Of a stretch of 64,000 nt of DNA, positions 16,887 to 25,899 are shown piece by piece. How positions within the stretch are numbered: position 1 is the stretch's first letter; the number at the start of each line of letters is the position of its first letter. Source of the DNA: Nonomuraea sp. SYSU D8015. GTDB lineage: Bacteria > Actinomycetota > Actinomycetes > Streptosporangiales > Streptosporangiaceae. Under the pieces are notes generated by a model, which did not search any database, was not told the DNA's origin, and saw nothing but the letters and a program-made list of their open reading frames with translations. A program made the translations under genes and the position numbers. The stretch lies in assembly GCF_008065375.1 (NCBI RefSeq), contig NZ_VJYI01000003.1:620001-684000 (forward strand), given 5' to 3'.

Positions 16887-16955
16887 CAGCTCAAGGAGTA
16901 ATCGACTGGTTGCGAAGGGTAGGTTCTCGGCGGTTCCGATTAGAAAGGACGGCTC

Positions 16956-17285
16956 ATGGAGCAGCAGCAGGCCCAGCAGGTCGAGCAGCAGTTGCGGCAG
17001 AACTGGCAGCAGATCAGGTATCGCATTCTGGACCAGTTCGCGGAAGTCAGCCGAGTGGACCTCGACTTCGCCCGCAATGTCAACGATCTGATCGAACGGA
17101 TCGCGGACAAGTCCCATCACACCACGCGGTACGTCGAGACGCGACTGCTTGAGCTCGTCGGCGTCGGCGGCGCCCAGCAGGGGCAGCCGTTCGGCTCGAC
17201 GATGGCCGGCGGCCAGCAGGGCACGCAGCAACAGCTGGGCGGCCAACCGTTCCCGGGCGGCCAACCGTTCGGGGGCGGCCAATAA
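16956..17285 (+). CDS. CsbD-like small protein with Gln/Gly-rich tail
   Basis: This 109-aa protein has residues 1-65 (LRQNWQQIRYRILDQFAEVS, then DLDFARNVNDLIERI) spaced like a CsbD stress-protein helical hairpin: a Trp in the first helix, the DxD turn, and an I-x-x-I second helix. The usual KGK/KEK basic residues are replaced by Gln and Arg, so the match is distant. The tail after residue 75 is low-complexity with GGQQGTQQQ and three copies of GQPF-G(G). AGAAAGGA lies ahead of the ATG. No signal peptide or membrane segment is seen. Function is unknown. A strong inverted-repeat terminator follows. Confidence 0.7.
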   Translation: MEQQQAQQVEQQLRQNWQQIRYRILDQFAEVSRVDLDFARNVNDLIERIADKSHHTTRYVETRLLELVGVGGAQQGQPFGSTMAGGQQGTQQQLGGQPFPGGQPFGGGQ

Positions 17286-17312
17286 CGCCGCGGGCTCGCC
17301 CGAAATGGAGAA

Positions 17313-17370
17313 GGTGCGCCGGCCAGGAGAGGACGCGGCGGTTGCCGCGAGCGCGCCTGGCCGGCGCACC
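17313..17370. terminator. 15-bp perfect inverted repeat, likely bidirectional terminator
   Basis: GGTGCGCCGGCCAGG (17313-17327) pairs perfectly with CCTGGCCGGCGCACC (17356-17370). The 28-base loop can itself fold through GCGGCGG/TTGCCGC. It sits between the stop of the CsbD-like gene (17285) and the stop of the convergent small gene (17430). There is no U-tract, which is common for actinobacterial terminators. Confidence 0.75.
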
Positions 17371-17429
17371 GTCCGGGCGCCTGCCGGCGGCGAGGCGGTC
17401 GGGCCTCAGCCGCCGAGGCACGGTTGTGA

Positions 17430-17588
17430 TCAGGCGGGCAGCATCGACCGGTAGTCCAGCAGATCGTCGATCAGGTCGGTGACGGCCTGATCGCGGGGCA
17501 TCAACCTCAGTTCGGCCAGCATCTCATCCACCTGGGCGAGCGTCGGTCTACCGTCGACCGACGCGGCCATCGTGACCAGTCTGCTCAC
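17430..17588 (-). CDS. Small hypothetical protein (52 aa)
   Basis: I chose the GTG at 17588, with GGAGG four bases upstream, giving VSRLVTMAASVDGRPTLAQ and an acidic amphipathic helical remainder (VDEMLAELRLMPRDQAVTDL, DDLLDYRSMLPA). It has no Cys, signal peptide or known motif. The region upstream (17600-17650) is markedly AT-rich for this genome, fitting a promoter. I do not recognise the family. Confidence 0.5.
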   Translation of the reverse strand: MSRLVTMAASVDGRPTLAQVDEMLAELRLMPRDQAVTDLIDDLLDYRSMLPA

Positions 17589-17754
17589 ACCGCCTCCAAG
17601 AGTAGTTTGTCCGGTTAAACACATTAATATACCATTTTGTTCCCAATGGGAGACGCTAGTCACGGCATACGCTGTGGCAGCCGCCGATAGGGGAATTCAG
17701 TGATTTCGCCGACCCGCGAGGGCGGGCACCCCGGGGCGCCCGCCCGATGGCCGG

Positions 17755-20700
17755 TCAGTACCTTTCGGCCAGACCGGAGTTGATCTCGACGAGGGCGAGG
17801 GTGGCGTCGGTGTAGCGGACCACGTTCGCCAGTGGTGGCAGGGGCAGCGTGGCCTGGGCGTGACGGGCGGCGTCGGCGACCGTGCGGAGGCCGAGCCGCT
17901 CGAGGGTGATCGTATGCACTGCGGTGGCCGCGTTGATCCGGCGGCTGCCCAGGTTGAGGTAGGTGGCGAGGAGCTCGGCCTTCAGCGTGCGCGGTTGCAG
18001 GAGCGGGAGGCTGAAGGCGGCCGACGCCTCGTCTTGGGAGAGCCGGCCGTCTCCCGAGGAGTCGTATCGGGTGTCGGTGGCCTGGACCCTGGCCAGGAGT
18101 TCAGGGGTCCGCAGCCCCGTGAGGGTGGCCCAGATCGTGGCGATCCGGGGATCGCGGGTGGGGGTGGCCTCGGTGACCGTCGAGGTCGTGGTGGCGTTCA
18201 CCGGGTCGTACGTGCAGCCGTTGGCGTTGCCGTACGACACCTTCGCCTGTCCCGTGAGGACGGTCCCGCCCGGAGTGAGCAGGCTGGAGCGGGTGGTGAA
18301 GTTCACGGAGGTCGTGTCCTCGACGGAGCCCAGCTGCCAGGTGAGCGTGGTCGGTGTGACCGTGCTGGGTTTCGGGCCCTGGCCCTGGTCGAGCGCGGTG
18401 CTGTAGTAGACGCCGGAGGGCAGGGTGTAGGTGAGGGTGACGCCGGTGGCCGCGGCGCTGCCGGTGTTGGTGACCTTCAGCGTCGTGGTGACGGCCTCGG
18501 CCGCGTCCGCGGACGGGGTCGTGCTCGCCGCCAGTGCGACCACCGGAGCCTTGATCTTGGTGGTGGCGGTGCCGGTGTTGTTGGCGGTGTTCTCCTCGGC
18601 CTCCTCGGCCAGGTTCTTGGCGGCGACCGATGCGCGGTTGGTGAGTTCGGTCCCGTCCGGCGTCGTGCAGTGGACGAGATGGGTGAAGGTCTCGGTGTGC
18701 GAGCCGGCCGGTGCCAGGTCGGGGAGCGTGCGCGTGGCCACCGTACCGTCCGGGAGGGTGTCGGAGAGCGTCACCGCGGTCGCCCGGCCTGGGCCGACGT
18801 TGTCGACCTTGACCTGATAGGTGAGCGCGTCGCCGGGAAGCGCCGTCTCCTTGTCGACCGTCTTGGCGGCCGCCACGTCGGGCGAGTAGAAGCGCCGATG
18901 GGCCAGCTCCTGGCTGACCACCTGGCGGAAGCCGATCTCACCGCCCGAGCCCTTCACGCCGACGGCCTGGAAGTTCAGGTTCTCCCAGTCGTCGTGGCCC
19001 TTGAGGATCGGGTCGCGCCCGGTGTCGTCGGTCCCGGCCTTGGGCGTCGACTGGCACATGTTGTCGTTGCCGTCGAGGATGACGGCGTCGACCGCCTGGT
19101 CGTCGGACTTCACGTCCGATTCGAGCTTCCCGTTCGGACCCGGCAGCACGCAGACGTCGTCGTCGGCGTTGATGTCCACGTTGACCGTGGGAGGGTCGAT
19201 GATCGGCTTGCTCGTCGCGTCGAAGTTCCAGTTCCAGTTGAGCGGGCCGCGGCCGGGACCGGTCTGAAGCGTGCCCTTCGGGTCCTTCCAGTGGGTGTGG
19301 TCCGTTCCGTCCTGGATGCCGCGCGACTCGTCGAGTTGTTCCCGATGCAGGTCGGGGAGATCCTCGCTGGAGTAGTCGAGGCGGCGGACCGGGTCCCTGC
19401 CCGGACCGGTCGGGATGCCTCCCGGCAGGAAGGAGTAGTTCATGACGCTGAGGTAGTTGGGCTTGTTGTTGGTGCGGTCGCCGCCGCCGTGGTTGAGGCC
19501 CAGTGAGTGGCCCAGCTCGTGCATGATCGTGCTCGACTGGTCCCGTACGGTGCCCACCCTGGCGTTCTCCTTGCCCGTGCCCTTGGGCAGGAACTGCTCG
19601 TCGGTCGTGGCCGCCTGGGTCTCGCAGTCGCCGTTGGTCCCGACGTCGATCTGATTGCCGATCACGGTGTCGTCGCCGGCCTCTTTGGACTCGAGAGTGC
19701 CGTCCGTCCCCGGCGCGATGCACAACGTGCGCCAGTTGCCCAGCGTCACGATGAAGTCCTTGTCCGATTCGCAGCAGTAGCCGGAGTCGTCAAGGGCGCC
19801 ACCCGCCAGCAAGTGCGCGAAGACGGCGTAGTGGGCGTAGGGCCGCAGGAGTGGGTTGAGATTGTCCTCGCGCACCTCGCGGAAGTAGTCGTCCAGGTGC
19901 ATCTCCTGCCTGTGCGCGATCTGCTTGCCCTCGATGTAGAGGAAGTCGACTCCGACCGCCGGGTCGGCCACGTCGTACGGACACGGCCTGACCGGATTGA
20001 CCGGAGCGGCGCCGAAGGCGGCCTTGAGCTCCTCGATCGCCTTGTCCTTCGGCTTGTGGTCCTGCGCGGGGCTCTTCATGTAGTCGATCGTCAGGATGAT
20101 CGTCTTGCGGCACGGGTGGGCGCCCATGGCCTTGAGGTCGTAGACCATCTTCCCGGTCTTGTCACGGATGCCGAAGCGCTCGATCACGTCGTGGATGCCG
20201 TCGCCGTCGAGGTCAGGCAGCTTGCTCTCGAGCCGGATGTTGATCCCGACCGTCATCTTCAGCCCGTCGTTGACCTCCGGGAAGTCCTCGTCCTGGTCCC
20301 CGGTGATCTCGACCTGGCCGGGGAAGATCTCGTCCTCGACGCCGGTCCACGTGCCGGTGCCGATGTCGAAGAGCAGATTGAGCTCGACGTCGCGGTCTTG
20401 CGGACTGATGTCCATCCGGTCGCCGCCGAAGTTGGTGCCGTCGTCGTCGTCCCAGATCCGGATGAGCACCGGCACCGTGGTCCTGTCCTGGGGCACCTTC
20501 GTCGTGTGGGTGAACCGCCACGGATCCGGGAACGTGCTCGGGTCGAAGACGTCGTCCGTGACGGGCGGCTTGCGCATCACCGGGTCCTCGGCCCGGTCTC
20601 CGATGCGGATCTCGGGGAAGTAGTCGCCGGTCGAGCCGTTGTCCGGGCTCTCGTGCTGCTGGATCTTGTTGATGGTGAGGGTCAGGGTGACGTCGGTGTC

Positions 20701-20787
20701 CGCCGCCGCGTGCGCCGAGGTGATCGGCACCGCGTTCAGCGACACGAGTAAGACCACGACCAGCGGTGTCAACCATCGAAGGTTCAT
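17755..20787 (-). CDS. Secreted metzincin-like zinc metalloprotease with DUF11 repeats
   Basis: This 1010-aa protein has a signal peptide of about 28 residues and a catalytic zinc motif H423-E-x-x-H427-x-x-G-x-x-H433 (HELGHSLGLNHGGG). The Met-turn SVMNYSF around Met449 completes the metzincin pattern. Before it lie Asp-rich stretches such as DLDGDGIHDVIERFG that could bind Ca2+. After it come two DUF11-type beta-sandwich repeats (about 650-890: ALTYQVKVDNVGPGRATAVT and TTTLKVTNTGSAAATGVT). The last 120 residues contain SSGDGRLSQDEAS, an EF-hand-like loop. The ATG at 20787 has AGGAGAGG ahead. The substrate is unknown. Confidence 0.85.
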   Translation of the reverse strand: MNLRWLTPLVVVLLVSLNAVPITSAHAAADTDVTLTLTINKIQQHESPDNGSTGDYFPEIRIGDRAEDPVMRKPPVTDDVFDPSTFPDPWRFTHTTKVPQDRTTVPVLIRIWDDDDGTNFGGDRMDISPQDRDVELNLLFDIGTGTWTGVEDEIFPGQVEITGDQDEDFPEVNDGLKMTVGINIRLESKLPDLDGDGIHDVIERFGIRDKTGKMVYDLKAMGAHPCRKTIILTIDYMKSPAQDHKPKDKAIEELKAAFGAAPVNPVRPCPYDVADPAVGVDFLYIEGKQIAHRQEMHLDDYFREVREDNLNPLLRPYAHYAVFAHLLAGGALDDSGYCCESDKDFIVTLGNWRTLCIAPGTDGTLESKEAGDDTVIGNQIDVGTNGDCETQAATTDEQFLPKGTGKENARVGTVRDQSSTIMHELGHSLGLNHGGGDRTNNKPNYLSVMNYSFLPGGIPTGPGRDPVRRLDYSSEDLPDLHREQLDESRGIQDGTDHTHWKDPKGTLQTGPGRGPLNWNWNFDATSKPIIDPPTVNVDINADDDVCVLPGPNGKLESDVKSDDQAVDAVILDGNDNMCQSTPKAGTDDTGRDPILKGHDDWENLNFQAVGVKGSGGEIGFRQVVSQELAHRRFYSPDVAAAKTVDKETALPGDALTYQVKVDNVGPGRATAVTLSDTLPDGTVATRTLPDLAPAGSHTETFTHLVHCTTPDGTELTNRASVAAKNLAEEAEENTANNTGTATTKIKAPVVALAASTTPSADAAEAVTTTLKVTNTGSAAATGVTLTYTLPSGVYYSTALDQGQGPKPSTVTPTTLTWQLGSVEDTTSVNFTTRSSLLTPGGTVLTGQAKVSYGNANGCTYDPVNATTTSTVTEATPTRDPRIATIWATLTGLRTPELLARVQATDTRYDSSGDGRLSQDEASAAFSLPLLQPRTLKAELLATYLNLGSRRINAATAVHTITLERLGLRTVADAARHAQATLPLPPLANVVRYTDATLALVEINSGLAERY

Positions 20788-20844
20788 CTTGGGCCTCTCC
20801 TGGGTGCTTTACGGCAGGATGGGCCGAGGGCCGGCTCGGTTGCA

Positions 20845-20861
20845 TGAGTAGCCCTTACTCA
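20845..20861. promoter_or_regulatory. Inverted repeat upstream of the metalloprotease gene
   Basis: TGAGTA (20845-20850) and TACTCA (20856-20861) form a perfect 6-bp inverted repeat with a 5-bp spacer. It lies 58 bp upstream of the metalloprotease start and just after the Lnt-like stop codon. It is a plausible operator; the factor is unknown. Confidence 0.4.
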
Positions 20862-20876
20862 GATCGGCTCGAACGG

Positions 20877-22373
20877 TTACGAGACGTACGGCGGCTTGGC
20901 GAGTCCGCGTCTCCGGACACCGGCGACGACCCCGGCTGCGACGACGATGACGGCGGACAGGACGGGCACCCAGTCGCCCAGCCGCACGTACGGCGTCGTC
21001 TCCCGGGACAGCGGCACGTCGATGACGAAGGTGCCACGGTAGTCGGGCGGCACCCAGGCCAGCGGCCGCCCGCGCGCGTCAAAGGCCGCCGAGGTGCCGT
21101 CGACCTCCACCAAAACCGCCGGGCGACCGGATTCGACCGCGCGGACGGCCTCGAAGCTCGCCTGCTGCGCGTGCGCCCAGCTGCCGTGGAACGTGGCGAG
21201 CGAGCCCTGCACGATCGTGACGTCCACCCCCATACGGGCAAGCTGGCGGCGCATGTCCGGGAAGGTCGACTCATAGGAGATGAGCGGGCCGACCGTGTAG
21301 CCGGACACCGCCAGCGTGGTCGGCGTGTCGCCCGTGAACCGGTCCTCCTCGGCCGCCTCGGTGACCTCGGACAGCCACCCCAGCACCGGCCGGAGAGGGA
21401 TGTACTCGCCGAACGGCACCAGGCGCTGCTTGACGTAGGTGCCGGTGACCCCGCCGGCGGAGTAGTGGTAGGTCGACTTGGTGATCCGGCCGGACGGATC
21501 CGCGGCGTCGACGTTGACCAGGAGGTCGCTCCCCGACGTGGCGGCGGCGTGACGCAGCCGGAGGTCCACGTCGGGGCGTTGCGCGGGATCGAACGCGACG
21601 CTGCTCTGCCCCCACACGATGACGTCGTGGTCGCGGCCCGCGAGTTCGCGGGTCAACCGCAGATGTTCGGCCAGACGCCGCTCGGGGCCGGGGACGTCAC
21701 CCGGCTGCACGCCCGCCACCCGCAGCGTGCCCGTCATCGTCGGCTCGTGCCGTACGAGACCGAATCCGGCGGCGGCCACGACCAGGACGGCGGCCACGCC
21801 TGCGCCGGTCAGCCGTGTCCGGAGCCGGACGCGGGGCAAAACGGTGGTGGTCAGTCCGACGTTGACGGCGACCAGGAGAAAGCTCAGCAGCCAGACTCCG
21901 CCGACGGCGGCGACCGCCAGCACCGGCCGTACCTGCCACTGGCTCAGGCCGAGCAGCCCCCATGCCCCGCCCAGGTGCTTCCATGACCGCAGGGCCTCGA
22001 CGACCACCCACATCGAGGGCAGCACCAGCATCGCCGCGAGCAGCCTGGCCGGCGTGATCCGGCGCAGCAGCCCGTGCGCGACGAGGCCGAACGGTATCCA
22101 GGCCAGGCCGGCGACCCCCACCACCAGCACTGAGAACACGCCCAAGGAGGGCAGCACCCAATGGTGCAGCATGGCGAAGAAGCCCACCGCCGCGAACCAG
22201 CTCCGCCAGGCCGCCTCGCGAGCCGACCCGGCGACGCTGAGCGAGACCAGGACGGGCACCAGCCCCATCCAGGCCCACCACCAGGCGTTGACAGCGGGAA
22301 AGGCCAGCGCCAGACCCGCCCCGGCCACCAGAGCGAACAACCGGCTGCCCCATCGCACCGCCACGGCGCTCAT
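20877..22373 (-). CDS. Apolipoprotein N-acyltransferase (Lnt) homologue with substituted catalytic residues
   Basis: This 498-aa protein has about six N-terminal membrane helices, a nitrilase-like extracytoplasmic domain (about 215-475) and a final C-terminal helix, the Lnt layout. Lnt N-acylates the lipid-modified Cys of lipoproteins with a Glu-Lys-Cys triad. Here Lys315 is kept (TYVKQRLVPFGEYIPL), but the Glu of WPE is Gln256 (VWGQSS) and the nucleophile Cys of CYE is Ser366 (LISYESTFPD). Canonical thioester chemistry is therefore unlikely. It overlaps the small gene before it by one base (TGATG) and precedes the metalloprotease gene on the same strand. Confidence 0.85.
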   Translation of the reverse strand: MSAVAVRWGSRLFALVAGAGLALAFPAVNAWWWAWMGLVPVLVSLSVAGSAREAAWRSWFAAVGFFAMLHHWVLPSLGVFSVLVVGVAGLAWIPFGLVAHGLLRRITPARLLAAMLVLPSMWVVVEALRSWKHLGGAWGLLGLSQWQVRPVLAVAAVGGVWLLSFLLVAVNVGLTTTVLPRVRLRTRLTGAGVAAVLVVAAAGFGLVRHEPTMTGTLRVAGVQPGDVPGPERRLAEHLRLTRELAGRDHDVIVWGQSSVAFDPAQRPDVDLRLRHAAATSGSDLLVNVDAADPSGRITKSTYHYSAGGVTGTYVKQRLVPFGEYIPLRPVLGWLSEVTEAAEEDRFTGDTPTTLAVSGYTVGPLISYESTFPDMRRQLARMGVDVTIVQGSLATFHGSWAHAQQASFEAVRAVESGRPAVLVEVDGTSAAFDARGRPLAWVPPDYRGTFVIDVPLSRETTPYVRLGDWVPVLSAVIVVAAGVVAGVRRRGLAKPPYVS

Positions 22374-22576
22374 CAGGGTGACTCACCGCTCTCCGCGCGG
22401 GGCCGGCGGCACATGCCGGCGGAGCGCGGCCGGAACTGCCGCGCCGGCTCCACCGGCACCGGGAGCACCACGGAGCGGCCCTGCCGGGAAGCCGCGTCCA
22501 CCAGCGAGCCCGGGGTGCGCGGTCGCATGGCGGCCGGATGCTCCTCCGGACGCCGCGGTGCAGGAGGTTCTGTCAT
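22373..22576 (-). CDS. Small Pro/Arg-rich hypothetical protein coupled to the Lnt homologue
   Basis: This 67-residue frame opens TEPPAPRRPEEHPAAMRPRT and is rich in Pro, Arg and Ala with no recognisable motif. Its TGA shares one base with the ATG of the Lnt homologue (TGATG), a classic coupling junction, which is the main support. An AGGGG lies about 8 bases before its ATG. Low complexity in a high-GC genome means a chance frame cannot be excluded. Confidence 0.35.
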   Translation of the reverse strand: MTEPPAPRRPEEHPAAMRPRTPGSLVDAASRQGRSVVLPVPVEPARQFRPRSAGMCRRPRAESGESP

Positions 22577-22657
22577 CGCGCATCACCCCTGAGGAGACTG
22601 GGCTACGCCGATGACGTCTACCCCCGCTCCCTGGTCTGGCACCCGCTGGACCACATC

Positions 22658-24028
22658 TCAGCCGCGGGCGGCCCCCTCCATGACCTTGCGGGCGTCGCGC
22701 TCGAACGACGCCCGTGCCCCGAGCGTGAGCAGGCCGCCCGCGACCGCCGGGACCACCAGGATGTACATCCCGGCGAGCAGCGACCCGAGCCGGTCCGAGG
22801 CGATGCCGACGACCAGGGAGCCGAAGGCGCCGCCTCCTGTGATGAGCAGCTGCAGGATGGCGAAGCCGAGCCCGCGCGAGGCGGCCGGGACCGCGTCCGC
22901 CAGGCACGCCGTCATGTTGGGGATCGCGATGGCCATCAGCGAGGAGGCCAGCAGGACCAGCGCCGCCATGGCGCCGATCGACTCCATCGACAGCGCCCCG
23001 GCCAGGACCAGCGAGCCGGCGGTGATGCCGCTGCCGCCGGCCAGCAGGCGGCCGCCCTTGCGTGTGCCGTGCCACTTCCTGCCCAGCCACGAGCCGACCA
23101 GGGTGCCGATCAACGTGCCCGCTATCGTGATCAGTCCGCTCAGCGAGCCTGCCGTGCCCGTGCCGACACCGAAGGCGCGCACCATGAACGTGGGCAGCCA
23201 GTAGAAGATCCCGGCCAGGCCCAGGGTGAGGAGCGACAGGCCGGTGCAGACGAACACCAGGGTGGGGATGGCGAGAACCTCCCGGAACTGCCGCCAGAAC
23301 GGCGGCTTCGCCACGGATCCCCCGCCTGCGGATCCGGCGGAGGCCGGGACAGTGCCGCCTACGGAGAGCGGGGCAGTGCCGCCTGCAGTGCCGCCTGCGG
23401 CCACCAGGCGGTCCAGTTCGCCGCGTCGCGGCTCGCGCAGCAGCCAGACGAGCAGGGCCGTGAGCACACCCGGCACGACCATCACGAGGAACGCGATGCG
23501 CCACGAGAACGCCTCGGCCAGCACCCCGCCGAGCAGCGTCCCGACGCCCCCGAGGTGCGTGGTGACACGCGTGAGCCCGTACGCCTTCGCCCGGCTGACC
23601 GGCGGGTAGTAGTCGGCGAGGAGGCTGCCGGAGGCGGGGTTGTCGATGTTCTCGGCCGCGGCCAGCAGCACGCGCATCAGGTAGAACATCAGGAAGCCCG
23701 TGGCCAGGCCGGAGCCCAGCGTGGCGATGGCCCAGACGAGGACCACCACCGCGATGATCCGGGTGCGGCTGAGCCGGTCGGCCAGATACCCGGCGGGCAG
23801 GGCCACGACCGCCGCGGCCAGGGCGGCGGCCGTCGGTATTGAGCCGGCGGCGGTGTCGCTGAAGCCCCACTCGTCCTGGACGGCCGGGAGCACGCCGGTG
23901 AGCAGGTTGTACTCGATCCGGTCCACGAACCCGACGATGAACAGGACGACCAGCGGCGCCCAGCCGAACGGCGCGCGGGAGCCCGCGTCGATGGCGTCGG
24001 TGCGCGGCGCACCCAACGTCCCGACCAT
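22658..24028 (-). CDS. Major facilitator superfamily transporter
   Basis: This 456-aa protein has twelve hydrophobic segments and a central loop of about 45 residues rich in Gly, Thr and Ala. The cytoplasmic loop 2-3 motif appears as GYLADRLSRTRI. VGFVDRIEYNLLTGVLPAVQ in helix 1 and the overall pattern resemble Spinster-like organic-anion or sugar-phosphate MFS proteins. The ATG at 24028 has AGGG upstream; a GTG two codons earlier is possible. It is 81 bases upstream of the small coupled gene on the same strand. The substrate is not predictable. Confidence 0.87.
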   Translation of the reverse strand: MVGTLGAPRTDAIDAGSRAPFGWAPLVVLFIVGFVDRIEYNLLTGVLPAVQDEWGFSDTAAGSIPTAAALAAAVVALPAGYLADRLSRTRIIAVVVLVWAIATLGSGLATGFLMFYLMRVLLAAAENIDNPASGSLLADYYPPVSRAKAYGLTRVTTHLGGVGTLLGGVLAEAFSWRIAFLVMVVPGVLTALLVWLLREPRRGELDRLVAAGGTAGGTAPLSVGGTVPASAGSAGGGSVAKPPFWRQFREVLAIPTLVFVCTGLSLLTLGLAGIFYWLPTFMVRAFGVGTGTAGSLSGLITIAGTLIGTLVGSWLGRKWHGTRKGGRLLAGGSGITAGSLVLAGALSMESIGAMAALVLLASSLMAIAIPNMTACLADAVPAASRGLGFAILQLLITGGGAFGSLVVGIASDRLGSLLAGMYILVVPAVAGGLLTLGARASFERDARKVMEGAARG

Positions 24029-24146
24029 GCCCACCCTTTCTCAGCAGAGTGGTACAAGTTACAGGATCGGCACATGGGGACGGCGAGACGGCACTCGGCG
24101 GATCACCCCGCCGCTCGGGACTACCTGAGTGGCCGGATCAGGCGGG

Positions 24147-24656
24147 TCACGTGAGCTTCGCGAGGTCGGGGGCGTAGACGGTCATCCAGTGCGGATGCAG
24201 CCGGTAGTAGACCACGTCCTTTTCCCAGTCGGAGAAGTCGCCGTAGAAATCCTTGAAGTACGCCAGCAGGTCCGGCCAGTCCGCGGCCGGCTCCCCGTCC
24301 AGGGGGTTGAGGATCTCCACCGTGCCGTGCGTGAACACGCCCAGGTCCTCACCGCGCATGTGCGCGACGCTGGCGGCGGGGCGGGCGGCCAGGTGGCGGG
24401 CCTTGGCGGCGCCGGGCGCCGTGCCGAAGTGCCACTTCCCGTGCAGGAAATGACCGTCCACGCCGCTGATCCGCGGCTCGCCCTTCGCCGTCACGGTGGA
24501 CAGGGCGAGGGTGCACATGCCGGTGAGGACCTGCGTGAGCTGCTCCGCGGTCAGCGTGCGCTCGGCGACGATCGAGCGGAGGTGGGTGGTGGAGCGGGAC
24601 AGTGAGGCGTCGAGCAGGGCCTGGAGCTCTTTGAGATCTTGTGGCGTTTCGCGCAT
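24147..24656 (-). CDS. Pyridoxamine 5'-phosphate oxidase-like flavin-binding protein
   Basis: This 169-aa protein has a split-barrel PNPOx-like fold: VLTGMCTLALSTVTAKGEPR, SGVDGHFLHGKWHFGTAP, then AARPAASVAHMRGEDLGVF. Such proteins bind FMN, F420 or haem and often reduce small molecules. AAGGA lies ahead of the chosen ATG at 24656; the frame is open further upstream without a ribosome binding site. It is separated by about 100 bases from the acyl-CoA dehydrogenase gene on the same strand and has no obvious functional link to it. Confidence 0.8.
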   Translation of the reverse strand: MRETPQDLKELQALLDASLSRSTTHLRSIVAERTLTAEQLTQVLTGMCTLALSTVTAKGEPRISGVDGHFLHGKWHFGTAPGAAKARHLAARPAASVAHMRGEDLGVFTHGTVEILNPLDGEPAADWPDLLAYFKDFYGDFSDWEKDVVYYRLHPHWMTVYAPDLAKLT

Positions 24657-24759
24657 GGAGGTCCTTTCCATCCGGAGGGGCCCGGTCCACGTCCGCCAAC
24701 GACGCCGACCGGTTGAACCCATGCTCGACCCAAAACCCGACACCTTGTGTCGCATTTCT

Positions 24760-25899
24760 TCACCCGGCGAGGTGACGGCTGATGACCAGGCGCTGGATCT
24801 GGTTGGTCCCCTCGAAGATCTGCATGATCTTGGCCTCGCGCATGTAGCGCTCGACGCGGAACTCCCGCGTGTACCCGTATCCGCCGAACACCTGCACCGC
24901 GTCCGTCGTCACCTTCATGGCCGTGTCGGTGGCCACGAGCTTGGCGACGCTCGCCTGGCGGCTGTACGGCAGGCCGGCGTCGCGGCGGCGGGCGGCGTCC
25001 AGGTACGTGGCCCGCGCGCTGTCCACCCCGGCCGCCATGTCCGCCAGCAGGAACCCGAGCCCCTGATGGTCGATGATGCGCTTGCCGAACGTCTTCCGCT
25101 CCTTTGCGTAGGCCACCGCCTCGTCGAGCGCGGCCTGGGCCAAACCCGTCGCGCAGGCGGCGATCCCGAGGCGGCCGGAGTCGAGCGCGCTGAAGGCGAT
25201 CTGGAGACCCTGGCCTTCGTCGCCGATCAGCCGGTCGGCCCCCAGGACGGCGCCGTCCCAATGGGCGCTGGTGGTGGGGACGGCGTGAAGGCCCATCTTC
25301 TCCTCCGGGCGGCCGAACGACAGGCCCTCGGCCGCGCCCGGCGCCAGGAAGCAGGAGATGCCGCGCGAGCCCTCCCCGGTCCGGGCGAACAGGGCGTAGA
25401 AGTCGGCGATGCCGCCGTGGGTGATCCACGCCTTGCTGCCGGTGATCCGGTAGCCGTCCGCGACCCGCTCCGCCTTGCACGTCAGCGCCCCGGCGTCGGA
25501 GCCGGCCTGCGGCTCGGACAGGCTGTAGCCGCCGATCAGGCGCCCGGCCAGCATGTCGGGCAGCCAGCGCGCCCGCTGCTCCTCCGTGCCGTAGGTGAAG
25601 ACCGGGAAGCAGGCCAGGGTGTGCACGCTGGTGGCCACCGCGACGGCCGCCCAGCGCATCGCCAGCTCCTCGATGACCTGCAGGTACACCTCGTACGGCT
25701 GCGCGCCGCCCCCGTACTCCTCCGGGTACGGCAGCCCGAGCAGCCCGGCCTCGCCCAGCAGCCGGAACAACCCGGTGGGGTACGTCTCGGCGCGCTCGTG
25801 CTCGTCGGCCCGCCGCGCGAGCTCCTTGTCGGCGATCTCGCGGGTCAGCTCGACGAGGTCCCTGGCGTCCTGGTCGGGCAGCAGACGGTCGACGGTCAC
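24760..25899 (-). CDS. Acyl-CoA dehydrogenase
   Basis: This 379-aa FAD enzyme oxidises an acyl-CoA to the enoyl-CoA. It has the family motifs GYSLSEPQAGSDAG, WITHGG and ERKTFGKRIIDHQGLGF, and the catalytic base in IFEGTNQIQR near the C-terminus. The GTG start at 25899 overlaps the last codon and stop of the indolepyruvate oxidoreductase gene (GTGA), with GGAGGT just upstream, so the two are translationally coupled. The pair suggests oxidative decarboxylation of an amino-acid-derived 2-oxoacid to an aryl- or branched-acyl-CoA that is then dehydrogenated. That is inference from context. Confidence 0.93.
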   Translation of the reverse strand: MTVDRLLPDQDARDLVELTREIADKELARRADEHERAETYPTGLFRLLGEAGLLGLPYPEEYGGGAQPYEVYLQVIEELAMRWAAVAVATSVHTLACFPVFTYGTEEQRARWLPDMLAGRLIGGYSLSEPQAGSDAGALTCKAERVADGYRITGSKAWITHGGIADFYALFARTGEGSRGISCFLAPGAAEGLSFGRPEEKMGLHAVPTTSAHWDGAVLGADRLIGDEGQGLQIAFSALDSGRLGIAACATGLAQAALDEAVAYAKERKTFGKRIIDHQGLGFLLADMAAGVDSARATYLDAARRRDAGLPYSRQASVAKLVATDTAMKVTTDAVQVFGGYGYTREFRVERYMREAKIMQIFEGTNQIQRLVISRHLAG

